From NCBI RefSeq assembly GCF_009733815.1, contig NZ_WNXY01000004.1, positions 248,001 through 312,000 of the forward strand: a stretch of DNA of 64,000 nt. The letters run 5' to 3'. A program made the translations under genes and the position numbers. Shown here piece by piece: positions 1 through 8,523 of this stretch (positions are counted from its first letter, which is position 1; the number at the start of each line of letters is the position of its first letter). Source of the DNA: Pseudactinotalea suaedae. Its GTDB lineage: Bacteria; Actinomycetota; Actinomycetes; Actinomycetales; Beutenbergiaceae. Below the pieces are notes generated by a model. The model worked only from the letters and a program-made list of their open reading frames with translations, searched no databases and was not told where the DNA came from.

Positions 1-429
1 TTCGTCTCGGACCAGGTGGACGCCTACGGGCTCGACGACGGCGAGCGCTGGGTGGGCGCCGTCGTCCAGATCACCAACCAGGGAACCGAGCCGATCAGCG
101 TCACCTTCAGCGACGAGACCTTCGAGCTGCCGGCATCGGTCCCGAACGACGGCTCCGTGAACCCGCACGAGGCGCTCCGCCTCGACACCGCCCGGCCGGT
201 CGGCGAGGCGCAACCCGGGCTGACCTACGAGGTGGCGCTGCTGTGGGGCACCACCGGCATGCAGGACCCGCCACCGGAGCTCACCTTCACGATGAACCGC
301 ACGGCGTGGACCGAGTGGAGCATCGAGGCCGGGTACTCCACGTGGCGCAGCACGGGCGACTCCTACGACGTGCCGCTCCCGCTCGGCGATGCCCCGGCCT
401 CGATCCTCGAGGACGAGGAGGAGGAGTGA
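1..429 (+). CDS. Envelope unit protein A (5' truncated by window edge)
   Basis: The frame is open from the first base and the start codon lies outside the window. The visible part reads as a beta-rich extracytoplasmic domain (WVGAVVQITNQ, then VALLWGTTG) ending in an acidic tail. It is clearly paralogous to the complete protein at 13906-14568: the runs FVSD...W.G.VV.ITN/VEN and VALLW recur in the same order. That complete paralogue has an N-terminal membrane segment, so this protein is probably anchored with its domain outside. Its stop overlaps the start of the next gene. The fold resembles DUF4352-type immunoglobulin-like domains, but that is an impression from the pattern. Function unknown. 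Confidence 0.75.
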   Translation, partial: FVSDQVDAYGLDDGERWVGAVVQITNQGTEPISVTFSDETFELPASVPNDGSVNPHEALRLDTARPVGEAQPGLTYEVALLWGTTGMQDPPPELTFTMNRTAWTEWSIEAGYSTWRSTGDSYDVPLPLGDAPASILEDEEEE

Positions 430-986
430 GGCGCGCGAGATGGGCCGTGGCGGGGATGGCCGCCGTCGCGGTCGCGGTGGGTGGCGGAGCGAACGCCGTC
501 GACAGCAACTACCTCGCCAGCGGGTGGCACACGGTGGTCCGGGGTGAGAGCGCCACCGACGTCGCGGCGGCGAGCTTCCAGGTCCACGTGCACGGGGCCA
601 CCGCCTCGCCGCACCTCGACGACGACGAGCTGGTGACCAGCCCCGGCCTGTTCGTGCTCGTCGACGTGTCCTACGCGACCGAGGACGCGTGGCGCACGCC
701 CGAGGAGATCGTGCTCATCGACGCCGACGGGCGCGAGTTCACCCAGCCCAGCGGGTTCGGGTCCGCGGGCAGCCCCTGGCTCGCCGGACCGGACATCTGG
801 TTCCGGGGCGGCCTGCTGTTCGAGGTGCCCGCCGACGCGGTCGCCGACCTCACCCTGGAGGTCCGGCCGGAGCGTCCCAACGCGCAGCTCCCCTCGACGG
901 TCGTCCGTGTCCCGCTGACGGTGACGACCGAGTCGTCGCCGCTGACCCTGACGTACGAGACCCTGCTGGCGGAGGGCGAGCGATGA
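426..986 (+). CDS. Envelope unit protein B, DUF4352-like
   Basis: About 186 residues. The GTG start sits inside the stop of the preceding gene (GTGA), the usual sign of translational coupling. An N-terminal hydrophobic stretch (about residues 5-20, rich in Ala/Val/Gly) is a signal or anchor, and the rest is a secreted beta-sandwich-like domain. The segments LVDVSYAT, DADGREF and LAGPDIWFRG are shared with the paralogue at 13325-13906 (VVVTLSYAT, SADGREF, LAGPDIWVRG), which fixes the true reading frame and extent. The FxLxDxDGRxF pattern is typical of DUF4352-like domains. No catalytic motif is visible, so a structural, binding or sensor role at the cell surface is more likely than an enzyme. 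Function unknown. Confidence 0.8.
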   Translation: MRRARWAVAGMAAVAVAVGGGANAVDSNYLASGWHTVVRGESATDVAAASFQVHVHGATASPHLDDDELVTSPGLFVLVDVSYATEDAWRTPEEIVLIDADGREFTQPSGFGSAGSPWLAGPDIWFRGGLLFEVPADAVADLTLEVRPERPNAQLPSTVVRVPLTVTTESSPLTLTYETLLAEGER

Positions 987-1660
987 CCGAGCCGCAGCCT
1001 CCCGCGGCCCCCTACGGCGCCGTCGACCCCGACCCCACGCCACCCCACGCCCAGGCCGCTCCTCCCGGGGCGGGCGAGCCGCCGTCGTCGGCTCCCCCAG
1101 GGCCGCCCAGCGGACTCGCGAACGAGCGAGGGCCCCGACGGCGCGTGGCGAGCACCGCCGCCGTCCTCGCTCTCGTGGGCTCCCTCGCGGGATGGGGGTG
1201 GTTCGCGAGCGAGAACGCGCGCGAGGGCTGGTGGGAGTTCGGCAGGCACGTCGCGGTCGAGCCCGGCGACGACGGATGGGCCGACGTGGACACCCTGAGC
1301 GTGCGGCTGACAGCCGCGGACACCGCCACGACGATCGACGGCGTCGAACCGCCGGCAGGGTTCGAGTACCTGGTGCTCGCCTTCGACGTCGAGGCGACCG
1401 AGGTCGAGCTGTACCGCAGCTGCACCGTGGAGGTGCTCGACACCCAGGGCCGGGAGTTCCTCGCCGGACGCGAGGTCCCCAACGGGGACCCGTACACCTC
1501 CGAGCTCATGTGCGGCACCTCCGACCCCGAGGAGGACCCGGTGCCGGGCGCTCAGTCGGTGCTGGTGCTGGTGCCCACCGGTGCCGAGCCGGTCTCGGTG
1601 CGGATCGACTCGCGGGAGTTCCCGCCCGCGACCTTCGTGGAGCTGCCCCTGCGCTCCTGA
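983..1660 (+). CDS. Envelope unit protein C, proline-rich bitopic membrane protein
   Basis: 225 residues. The ATG overlaps the preceding stop as ATGA. Order: a Pro/Ala-rich cytoplasmic N-terminus (about 1-50), a basic patch (PRRRV), one membrane helix (about 55-75), then an extracytoplasmic domain with two cysteines (YRSCTVEV and LMCGTSD) that could form a disulfide. The paralogue at 12603-13328 has the same order and both cysteines (FACDVAL, FSCGVPE). The last 109 bases are also read on the opposite strand as the 3' end of the convergent gene for protein D. Pro-rich tails of this kind are common on actinobacterial membrane proteins. Function unknown. Confidence 0.8.
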   Translation: MTEPQPPAAPYGAVDPDPTPPHAQAAPPGAGEPPSSAPPGPPSGLANERGPRRRVASTAAVLALVGSLAGWGWFASENAREGWWEFGRHVAVEPGDDGWADVDTLSVRLTAADTATTIDGVEPPAGFEYLVLAFDVEATEVELYRSCTVEVLDTQGREFLAGREVPNGDPYTSELMCGTSDPEEDPVPGAQSVLVLVPTGAEPVSVRIDSREFPPATFVELPLRS

Positions 1661-3012
1661 CGCGGGCGCCGGCGCAGCTGACCGACCGCGCCGAACCGGG
1701 TCAGCAGCCGGTCGGCGAACACGGCCGTGAGGGCCACGGTCAGCACGAGCGTGATCATCTCGGCGACCCCGTTGAGGGGGTCGTAGAGGGCGGCCCAGAC
1801 CAGCTCCTCCCGCGACCCGAGCACGAGCCGGGCGAGCCACCAGACGACGACGTCGGCCTGCGCGACCACCGTGAACAGCACGCAGTAGACGAGCACCGGC
1901 GCGAAGGCCGACCGCAGCACCAGGGCAGCGCCCCCGACCAGCGCACCGAACCGTCCGGTGGTGTCGGACAGCCTGCTCCAGGCCTGCCGCAGCGGCGCGT
2001 CCCCCACCCGGTCGCTCAGCGCCGTCCAGCGGCCGCGCTTGACGGCGCCGACGACCTCGTCCGGGCTCACGGTGTCGACGACCTGCAGCCCGTAGACGAT
2101 GACGGCGATCGTGAGCATCGAGAGCGGCACCACCAGACCGGTGACCGCGGCATCGGCAAGCACCGGCAGCGCGCTGGTGACCCAGTCGCCGACGGCGCCG
2201 AGGCTCGGGAGGCTGACGCGGACCCGGGCCCAGGCGTCGAAGACCCCTTGGGCGACCGTGCGCACGGACCACCAGGCGCCGATCCCGCCGAGGACGCCCG
2301 CGAGGACCCAGGCGCCGAGGGTTACCCAGACCGCTTCCGCGTAGCCCACGACGACCTGCAGGACACCGCGGCGCGGGTCGTCGGCCGAGCGCCACCGGTC
2401 GCTGCCGACCAGCCGGCTGCCCACGGTCCGGACCAGGAGCGCCGACGCCACGATGCCGAGCACCAGCCACGAGGCGATCTGCGGGAGCGCGCTCGTGATC
2501 GTGTCGGCGCCGAGCTGCTCGTACAGCGTTCCCCTGACGTAGGCGAGGAGGTCGGCGCGCAGGTCGCCCCGGCTCTCGTACACGACGAGGAACGGCACGA
2601 GCACGCTGCCGGTCGCGGCGACCACGCCCCAGGCGTCGGAGCGCCTCGCCTCGCGGCTGCGCACCACCAGCAGCATCCCCACGAGCGCGGCCACGCTCGC
2701 CAGCGGCACCAGCGCGAGCGCGAGGAACCCGGGCACGGCGCCGACGAGTCCGGCCGCGACGGCCAACCGGGCCAGCAGCTCGCGTGCGAGGAGGCTGGCG
2801 GCGGCGATCGCGAGCAGCGGCAGCCAGTGCTCGGCCAGCAGCGCGCCGGTGCGGCGCAGCAGGGACGCCGACTCCTGCAGCCCGAGCGGGTCGGCCGGCG
2901 CCCGCTGCGCCCGCCGGGAGGGCGGCTTCTCTGCCGGCGGAGCCGTGGGGACCTCGGAGGCACCCCCACGATCGGGCACGTGGCCCTGCTGCTCAGTCTC
3001 GCCGTCGACCAT
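1552..3012 (-). CDS. Envelope unit protein D, polytopic membrane protein
   Basis: 486 residues: a charged N-terminal tail of about 60 residues, then nine or ten predicted membrane helices. It is paralogous to the protein at 11302-12627. The shared landmarks are PFLVVYES after the third helix, VVVGYAE/LVGYAEIVW in the middle, VPLSMLTIAVIVYG, FGALVGGAALVLRS and the end of the last helix, LLTRFGA. Homology stops just after QLR, at the point where the frame crosses the stop of the convergent gene C. The last roughly 36 codons are therefore antisense to C and look like an overprinted Ser/Thr/Arg tail. The start at 3012 is an ATG with a weak ribosome site. No transporter or enzyme motif was recognised. 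Confidence 0.8.
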   Translation of the reverse strand: MVDGETEQQGHVPDRGGASEVPTAPPAEKPPSRRAQRAPADPLGLQESASLLRRTGALLAEHWLPLLAIAAASLLARELLARLAVAAGLVGAVPGFLALALVPLASVAALVGMLLVVRSREARRSDAWGVVAATGSVLVPFLVVYESRGDLRADLLAYVRGTLYEQLGADTITSALPQIASWLVLGIVASALLVRTVGSRLVGSDRWRSADDPRRGVLQVVVGYAEAVWVTLGAWVLAGVLGGIGAWWSVRTVAQGVFDAWARVRVSLPSLGAVGDWVTSALPVLADAAVTGLVVPLSMLTIAVIVYGLQVVDTVSPDEVVGAVKRGRWTALSDRVGDAPLRQAWSRLSDTTGRFGALVGGAALVLRSAFAPVLVYCVLFTVVAQADVVVWWLARLVLGSREELVWAALYDPLNGVAEMITLVLTVALTAVFADRLLTRFGAVGQLRRRPRQERRGSSTKVAGGNSRESIRTETGSAPVGTSTSTD

Positions 3013-3033
3013 CGGGCGTCACTGTAGCGAGGC

Positions 3034-3873
3034 TCACCCGAGGTCGCGGAACCGGGGAAGCATGGCGGCCAGCCGGTCGCCGTCGACCATGGGGTTGGGG
3101 GTGCGCGCGATGAAGATGATCTCGGTGGCGCCGCGGCGCACGGCATCGGCGACGAGCTCGAGGCTGGCGTCCTGGCCGTCGGGCAGCCGGAGCTGGACCG
3201 AGCGGCGGATCTCCTCGGGGTCCCGGCCGATGCTCTCGCAGTGGCCGTCGAGGACGTTCGAGGCGTCGGTGAACTCCGCGAGGTCCGAGCCGGTCCAGTT
3301 CCACACGTCGGCGTGCTGGGCGACGATGCGCAGCGTGCGGCGGCGACCGCTGCCGCCGATCCAGAACGGCACGGGCTGCTGGACGGGCTTGGGCTCGGCG
3401 ACCAGATCGGTGATCGTGTAGTGCTCACCGGCGAACGAGGTCCGCTCCTTCGTCCAGAGCGACTTGACGATCTGGACGGCCTCCTCGAAGCGGCGCAGGC
3501 GTGGGCCGGGCTCGCCGAGCTCCAGACCCATCGCGTCGTGCTCGTAGACGTTCCAGCCGGCGCCGAAGCCGAACTCCAGGCGGCCGCCCGAGAGGTGGTC
3601 CACGGTCACGGCCATCTTGGCGATCTCGGCGGGGTGGCGATAGGTGTTGCCGCTCACCATGCAACCGATCCGGACCCGCGAGGTCGCCACCGCCATCGCG
3701 GCCTGCATGGTCCAGGCCTCGAAGATGTCTCCGGCCTCGTCGTGGTCGATGCTCGCGAAGTGGTCCATCACCCAGGCGTGGTCGAAACCCGCGTCCTCGG
3801 TGAGCTGCCAGAACTCCCGGTACTCCGCCATGCTCGCCCGCTGGCTCAGCTTCAACCCGTACTTCAGCGTCAT
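3034..3873 (-). CDS. LLM-class (luciferase-like) F420/FMN-dependent oxidoreductase
   Basis: 279 residues, a full-length luciferase-like TIM barrel. Visible family features are the N-terminal strand LKYGLKLSQ, the DHAWVMDHFAS segment, IGCMVSGNTYRHPAEIAKMAVTVD (substrate/cofactor strand and following helix), the signature GRLEFGFGAGWN, and PFWIGGSG near the C-terminal part of the barrel. The family uses reduced F420 or FMN. Because the window also encodes the F420-reducing enzyme Fgd, F420 is the likelier cofactor. The substrate cannot be read from the sequence. The gene is 21 bases downstream of the start of membrane gene D on the same strand order and is preceded by a long repeat-rich gap. 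Confidence 0.85.
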   Translation of the reverse strand: MTLKYGLKLSQRASMAEYREFWQLTEDAGFDHAWVMDHFASIDHDEAGDIFEAWTMQAAMAVATSRVRIGCMVSGNTYRHPAEIAKMAVTVDHLSGGRLEFGFGAGWNVYEHDAMGLELGEPGPRLRRFEEAVQIVKSLWTKERTSFAGEHYTITDLVAEPKPVQQPVPFWIGGSGRRRTLRIVAQHADVWNWTGSDLAEFTDASNVLDGHCESIGRDPEEIRRSVQLRLPDGQDASLELVADAVRRGATEIIFIARTPNPMVDGDRLAAMLPRFRDLG

Positions 3874-3948
3874 CCGATCGCTCCCTCTCGTGGTGTGCCC
3901 ACGCTATTGCGACGACGTCCTGGTCCGGCAGCCCCGTCTCACGCCCCG

Positions 3949-4130
3949 GTTTCACCGCACTTTCGACGCACCCCGGGTTTCACCGCACTTTCGACTCGCC
4001 CCGGTTTCACCGCACTTTCGACACACCCCGGGTTTCACCGCACTTTCGACGCGCCGCCGAAAGTGCGTTGAAATCTGGAGCCGGTCGAAAGTGCGTTGAA
4101 ATCGGGATCCGGTCGAAAGTGCGGTGAAAT
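3949..4130. repeat. 28-base-period inverted repeat array (four direct plus three reverse units)
   Basis: Four copies of GTTTCACCGCACTTTCGAC start at 3949, 3977, 4004 and 4032. They are followed by three copies of the reverse complement at 4056, 4084 and 4112, with minor changes in the first two (CGTTGAAAT in place of CGGTGAAAT). Spacing is 27-28 bases throughout; the separators are 8-9 bases and C/G-rich. The array is one large imperfect inverted repeat with a 5-base centre. It lies between the LuxR-type regulator (transcribed into it) and the luciferase-like gene. It is not CRISPR: the gaps are far too short and the orientation reverses. It could act as a transcript-end structure, a protein-binding array or a mobile palindrome cluster. 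Confidence 0.9.
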
Positions 4131-4145
4131 CGCTGGTGGTCGAGG

Positions 4146-7088
4146 TCAGATCAGGCCGCGGGACATCGCCAGGGCGACGGCCTCGGTGCGGGAGGTGGCG
4201 CCGAGCTTGGCCATCACCCGGGTCAGGTGGACGCTCACGGTCTTCTCCGAGATGAACAGCTCTGCGCCGACCGCCCGGTTGGTGAGGCCACGGGCGACCC
4301 GTTCCAGCACCGAACGCTCGCGCGGCGTCAGCAGGTCGGTGCCGATGCGGCGGCTGCCGGGCAGGGTGATCTTGAACCTCCGGCACGCGGCCTCGACCGC
4401 CGCCGACAGCGGGGCTGCCGCCATCTCCGTGGCGAGCGCGTGCGCCCGGATCAGCTCATCGCCCCCGGTGCGATCGCCCGCGGTGAGCAAGGCCTCCCCC
4501 AGACGCCACCGGGCCAGCGCCTCGTGCGGCCGCTCGCCGTACTCGGCGACCTCGACGACGGCCCGCCACAGCCCCGGGTCGTTCTCGCCCCGAGCGCGGG
4601 CTGCCTCGGCACGTGCGCGCGCGAGCCACATCCGTCCCTCGGCGCCGAGCTGGTTGCCGCGCGGCACCCCCACCTGGGCGACCCGCTCGACACGCTGGAG
4701 GATCTCCTCGGTGGACCAGCCGGGGTCGGGGCTCTGGGGTGCGCCGTGACCCAGCGCGTCGGCGCGGGCGGCGAGGAGCGCGGCGCCGATGCGGATCTCG
4801 GCGAGGTCGTCGGGGTACTCGGGCCTGGCCAGCGCTGCGGTCAGCGCCTGCTCGACCAGATCGGGGCGGCCGCGCCACAACCAGGAGTTGACGATGCCGT
4901 GGCCCGCCATGGCCTCGCTCACGCGACCGGTGAGGACGGCACCCGCGATCTGCTCGGCCGTGCCCAGGGCCGCGACGTCGGCATCGAGCAGCTTCCAGTC
5001 GCCCAACCATGACGCCGCGAGCACGCGGGTGGACAGCACGAGCTCACGCTCACCGGCCGGCACCGCCTCCAGGGCCGCCGTGGTGCGGGTCATCACCTCG
5101 GTGAAGGCGCCGCGGGCGATGTCCACGAGGCACAGCAGCCAGGTGAGCTCGCGGCCGTAGCCCGACCAGCTGCGGCCGTGCTTGGCGGCGACGGCGATGC
5201 CCTCCTGGGCGATCTCGACCGCCTCGGGGATGCGGTCGTGGTCGTACCGCAGGATCGCCATGTTGAAGAAGGCGCGGAGCTCGGTGTCGTCGGCTCCGCC
5301 CTCCCGGGCCTTGCGCCGCGCCTCCTGCAGCCGTTCCATCGCGCCGTCGACATCGCCCTCGTGCTGCAGCAGGAACGCCAACGAGATCAGCGCATCCGCC
5401 TCGGCGCCCTGCGCACCCACCGCCCTGGCCTCGGCGATCGCCCGCTCGGCGAGGTCACGACGCTCGGGGGTGATCTCGCCGTAGGACATCGTCGACATCA
5501 CCCAGGCGCGCTCCGCCGTCGAGGGCTCGTTCTCCAGCAGCGCCCAGGCGAGCGCGATCTGCCGTTCCGCCTCCCGCCACTCACCGGAGTTGTAGAGCAG
5601 CTTCGCGATCCGGCGCCGGGCACCCGCCTGCTGCAGCACGGCTCCCGTCGCGGTGGCCATCTCCACCGCGGCTCGTGCGTACGACAGCGCCCGATCGGTG
5701 CGTGCGGCGGCGGTGGCCTCGTCGCAGGCGCGCAGCAGCAGCGTGAGCTCGTCGACGCCGGTGACCGCCTCGGGGTCGGTGACCGCGGGCCAGAGCGCGA
5801 GCGCCTTCTCCACGTGCGCGAGCGCGTCGCTGTGCGCGGCGAACTCCCCGGCGACCGCGCTGGCCTCGAGCCGAGCCCTCAGCGCGCGCGGGAGGTCACC
5901 GGCCCGGGTGGCGTGGAAGGCGATCGCCGCCTGCCAGCCCGAGGGTTGCTCGGCCTCGAGCACCGCGACGTAGGCGCCGTGGAGGCGGGCGCTCTCCCCG
6001 GGCAGCATGTCGGCGAGCAGGGCCTCCCGCAGCAGCGCGTGACGGAAGGCGTAGGCCCCGTCGTGCGCCACCACGAGCACGTGGGACTGCACGCACTCGC
6101 GCAGCGCGGACTCGATCTCCGCCGGTGCGAGCCCCACCACGTCGGTCGCGACCAGCCCTTCCAAGGAGGAGGCCCACAGGTCGCGCTGGCCCACGATCGC
6201 CGCCGCCCGGACGACGCGCTGCGCCGCCGACGACAGCCGCTCGATCCGGTCCAGCAGCACGGAGGTGAGCACGTCGCTGAGCTCGGCGGCGCCACCGCTG
6301 GCCGCGCTCATCAGCTCCTCGGCGAAGAAGGCGTTGCCCTCCGAGCGCGTCGCGACATCGGCCACCAGCTCGTCATCGGCCTGCCCCTCGGGCAGCAGCG
6401 CACGCGCGAAGGCGCGGGCGGCCTCGGGTCCCCACGGCTCGACGTCGACCCGGCGCACCCCCCGCATGCGGGCCACGCTGGCGAGCCAGGGGCGCAGCGG
6501 GTGCTGGCGGTTCAGGTCATCGGAACGGTAGGTGAGCAGCACGAGGATGCGGCTGCTGCCGAGCCGCGAGAGCAGGAACAGCAGCAGGTCGCGGGTGGAG
6601 GGGTCGCTCCAGTGGAGGTCCTCGATCACCACCAGCACCGGCGCCGAGCGGGCGGCGCGCACCAGGAGGGCGAGAACGCCGTCGAACAGCCGCACCTGGT
6701 CACCGGCGACATCGGCCCGCAGCAGCCTCTCGGTGCTCTCGACGATCTCGGTGTCCTCGGTGGCCGCGTGCAGCTGGGAGATGATCTCGAGGATGGGCAG
6801 GAAGGGGGGCGCCGCCTGACCGAGCCCGAGGCAGTGGCCGAGCAGCACGACCCCGCCCTGGGCCTGCACCTCGGCGGAGATCTCGGTGACCAGTCGGGTC
6901 TTGCCGATGCCGGCATCACCGGCGAGGACGACCGCAGCGGCCTCGCCGTCATCGGCTTGCGTCCAGGCATCGCGCAGCGCACCGATCTCGGACTCGCGAC
7001 CGATCAGCGGGGCGGTGAGGGCAGGCGTCGCCACGTCCGGCATCGTCTCACGCAGCAGCGACACCGCTGCTGTGGCGAGCGCCGTCAT
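4146..7088 (-). CDS. LuxR-family transcriptional regulator with AAA ATPase domain (LAL type)
   Basis: 980 residues from an ATG at 7088; the open frame extends further upstream but through a hairpin and a separate small gene. The N-terminal STAND-like ATPase has Walker A GDAGIGKT (about residues 57-64) and a Walker B-like VLVVIEDLHWSD near 150. A long helical, TPR-like middle follows. The C-terminal LuxR helix-turn-helix begins LTPRERSVLERVARGLTNR and ends before the stop. This is the layout of large ATP-binding LuxR regulators, in which ligand and ATP control DNA binding. Its targets are not evident; the flanking F420-linked genes are candidates by position only. The small basic-protein gene upstream is separated by a hairpin, so it likely has its own promoter. 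Confidence 0.9.
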   Translation of the reverse strand: MTALATAAVSLLRETMPDVATPALTAPLIGRESEIGALRDAWTQADDGEAAAVVLAGDAGIGKTRLVTEISAEVQAQGGVVLLGHCLGLGQAAPPFLPILEIISQLHAATEDTEIVESTERLLRADVAGDQVRLFDGVLALLVRAARSAPVLVVIEDLHWSDPSTRDLLLFLLSRLGSSRILVLLTYRSDDLNRQHPLRPWLASVARMRGVRRVDVEPWGPEAARAFARALLPEGQADDELVADVATRSEGNAFFAEELMSAASGGAAELSDVLTSVLLDRIERLSSAAQRVVRAAAIVGQRDLWASSLEGLVATDVVGLAPAEIESALRECVQSHVLVVAHDGAYAFRHALLREALLADMLPGESARLHGAYVAVLEAEQPSGWQAAIAFHATRAGDLPRALRARLEASAVAGEFAAHSDALAHVEKALALWPAVTDPEAVTGVDELTLLLRACDEATAAARTDRALSYARAAVEMATATGAVLQQAGARRRIAKLLYNSGEWREAERQIALAWALLENEPSTAERAWVMSTMSYGEITPERRDLAERAIAEARAVGAQGAEADALISLAFLLQHEGDVDGAMERLQEARRKAREGGADDTELRAFFNMAILRYDHDRIPEAVEIAQEGIAVAAKHGRSWSGYGRELTWLLCLVDIARGAFTEVMTRTTAALEAVPAGERELVLSTRVLAASWLGDWKLLDADVAALGTAEQIAGAVLTGRVSEAMAGHGIVNSWLWRGRPDLVEQALTAALARPEYPDDLAEIRIGAALLAARADALGHGAPQSPDPGWSTEEILQRVERVAQVGVPRGNQLGAEGRMWLARARAEAARARGENDPGLWRAVVEVAEYGERPHEALARWRLGEALLTAGDRTGGDELIRAHALATEMAAAPLSAAVEAACRRFKITLPGSRRIGTDLLTPRERSVLERVARGLTNRAVGAELFISEKTVSVHLTRVMAKLGATSRTEAVALAMSRGLI

Positions 7089-7106
7089 CGCCCGGTGGAA
7101 ATGCCA

Positions 7107-7138
7107 ACGGCCCGGTGGTTTCGCAACCACCGGGCCGT
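7107..7138 (-). terminator. Hairpin terminator after the small basic-protein gene
   Basis: A perfect 14-base-pair stem (7107-7120 with 7125-7138) carries a four-base loop. On the minus strand it is followed by TTGGCATTTCC, a modest T-containing tail. It sits 44 bases after the stop of the 53-codon gene and 19 bases before the start of the LuxR regulator, so it most likely ends the small gene's transcript. Confidence 0.7.
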
Positions 7139-7182
7139 CGGGTCGGTACCGCCAGGGACGCACGCCCTGGCTCGCCGGGCGT

Positions 7183-7344
7183 TCATGCCGCGCGGATGAT
7201 GCTCTCGCGGGCCGCTCGCTCAGCTCGTCGCTGCAGCAGCAGTGCCCGAAGGCGTGCGACCTTCCGGAGCGCCTGTGCGCGCCGGACGTCGCGAAGCTGC
7301 TCGCGTCGATACTCGTTCTCAGATGCATAGAACTGCGGTTCCAT
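7183..7344 (-). CDS. Small basic helical protein
   Basis: 53 residues, starting MEPQFYASENEYRREQL. The start at 7344 is preferred because AAGGAAGGGA lies at ribosome-binding distance upstream. A 16-residue longer version is open but lacks such a site. The rest is almost entirely helix-forming and Arg-rich (VRRAQALRKVARLRALL, RRAERAARE), suggesting an amphipathic or nucleic-acid-contacting helix. The gene has its own terminator and is divergent from fgd. No family assignment. Confidence 0.65.
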   Translation of the reverse strand: MEPQFYASENEYRREQLRDVRRAQALRKVARLRALLLQRRAERAARESIIRAA

Positions 7345-7431
7345 GGCCGTCCCTTCCTTGTGATGTGCCTCCACTCTGTCGGTGAGGGCCACCTCGGGGC
7401 TATGGGAATTCCGCGCACGGTTGTCTCTGAG

Positions 7432-7476
7432 GACCCCTTACCCCACCTCGACGGCGGCTCGTCGGGGTAAGGGGTC
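7432..7476. promoter_or_regulatory. Inverted repeat upstream of fgd
   Basis: Perfect 13-base arms (7432-7444 GACCCCTTACCCC and 7464-7476) are separated by 19 bases, in the divergent gap between the small basic gene and fgd and 40 bases before the fgd start. The position suits an operator. It could also be a leader hairpin of the fgd transcript. Confidence 0.5.
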
Positions 7477-7515
7477 GGGTACCGATCGGGGTGGCGAAGG
7501 TGGAAGGATCGGGTC

Positions 7516-8523
7516 ATGACGCTTCCACTTCGGCTCGGTTACAAGGCATCGGCGGAGCAGTTCGACCCACGCGAGCTCGTCGAGCTCGCGGTGGTGGCCG
7601 AGCAGCGGGGGTTCGAGTCGGCCACGGTGTCCGACCACTTCCAGCCGTGGCGGCACGAGGGCGGCCACGCGCCGTTCTCGCTCACCTGGCTGGCGGCGGT
7701 CGGTGAGCGCACGAGCACGATCCAGCTCGGCACGAGCGTGATGACCCCGACGTTCCGGTACAACCCTGCCGTGATCGCGCAGGCGTTCGCGACCATGGGG
7801 GTGCTCTACCCCGGCCGGATCTTCCTGGGCGTGGGTTCGGGCGAGGCGCTCAACGAGATCGCCTCCGGCTGGACCGGCGAGTGGCCCGCGTTCAAGGAGC
7901 GGTTCGCGCGCCTGCGCGAGTCGGTGGACCTGATGCGCGCGCTGTGGACCCAGGACCGGGTGAGCTTCGACGGCGAGTACTACAAGACGGTCGACGCCTC
8001 GATCTACGACCGCCCCACCGGCGGCGTGCCGGTCTACGTCGCCGCCGGCGGCCCGGTGGTCGCTCGCTACGCCGGCCGCGCCGCGGATGGCTTCATCTGC
8101 ACCTCGGGCAAGGGCGCCGAGCTGTACTCCGAGCAGCTCATCCCGGCCCTGAAGGAGGGCGCGGAGAAGGCCGAGCGGGACGTGGAGCAGATCGACCGGA
8201 TGATCGAGATCAAGCTCTCCTACGACACCGACGGTGACCTCGCGCTGGAGAACACCCGCTTCTGGGCGCCGCTGGCGCTGTCGAAGGAGCAGAAGCACGA
8301 CATCACCGACCCGGTCGAGATGGAGCACGCCGCCGACGCCCTCCCGATCGAGCAGATCGCCTCACGCTGGATCGTGGGATCCGACCCCGACGAGGTGGTG
8401 GCCCAGGTCCGCCAGTACATCGACTGGGGCCTCAACCACCTCGTGTTCCACTTCCCCGGTCACGACCAGCGCCGCGCGATGGAGCTGTTCGAGCGGGACC
8501 TCGCGCCGCGCCTGCGCGGCTAG
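7516..8523 (+). CDS. fgd: F420-dependent glucose-6-phosphate dehydrogenase
   Basis: 335 residues, the usual length. It oxidises glucose 6-phosphate to 6-phosphogluconolactone and reduces coenzyme F420, supplying reduced F420 to other enzymes. It follows mycobacterial Fgd1 almost throughout: [61 protein letters not shown] and FICTSGKG. By alignment from memory, His41, Trp45, Glu14 and Glu110 match the catalytic/F420-site His40, Trp44, Glu13 and Glu109 of the Mycobacterium enzyme. AAGGTGGAAGGA precedes the ATG. The stop overlaps the stop of the convergent membrane gene at a CTAG. No F420 biosynthesis genes are in the window. Confidence 0.95.
   Translation: MTLPLRLGYKASAEQFDPRELVELAVVAEQRGFESATVSDHFQPWRHEGGHAPFSLTWLAAVGERTSTIQLGTSVMTPTFRYNPAVIAQAFATMGVLYPGRIFLGVGSGEALNEIASGWTGEWPAFKERFARLRESVDLMRALWTQDRVSFDGEYYKTVDASIYDRPTGGVPVYVAAGGPVVARYAGRAADGFICTSGKGAELYSEQLIPALKEGAEKAERDVEQIDRMIEIKLSYDTDGDLALENTRFWAPLALSKEQKHDITDPVEMEHAADALPIEQIASRWIVGSDPDEVVAQVRQYIDWGLNHLVFHFPGHDQRRAMELFERDLAPRLRG

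Noticed and set aside
3949-4130. CRISPR array
   Set aside because: Repeats are 19 bases with 8-9 base similar gaps and switch orientation halfway; there are no unique spacers and no cas genes.
7089-7517. N-terminal extension of the LuxR regulator
   Set aside because: The extra frame crosses a perfect terminator and a separate small gene and gives low-complexity sequence; the ATG at 7088 fits the domain start.
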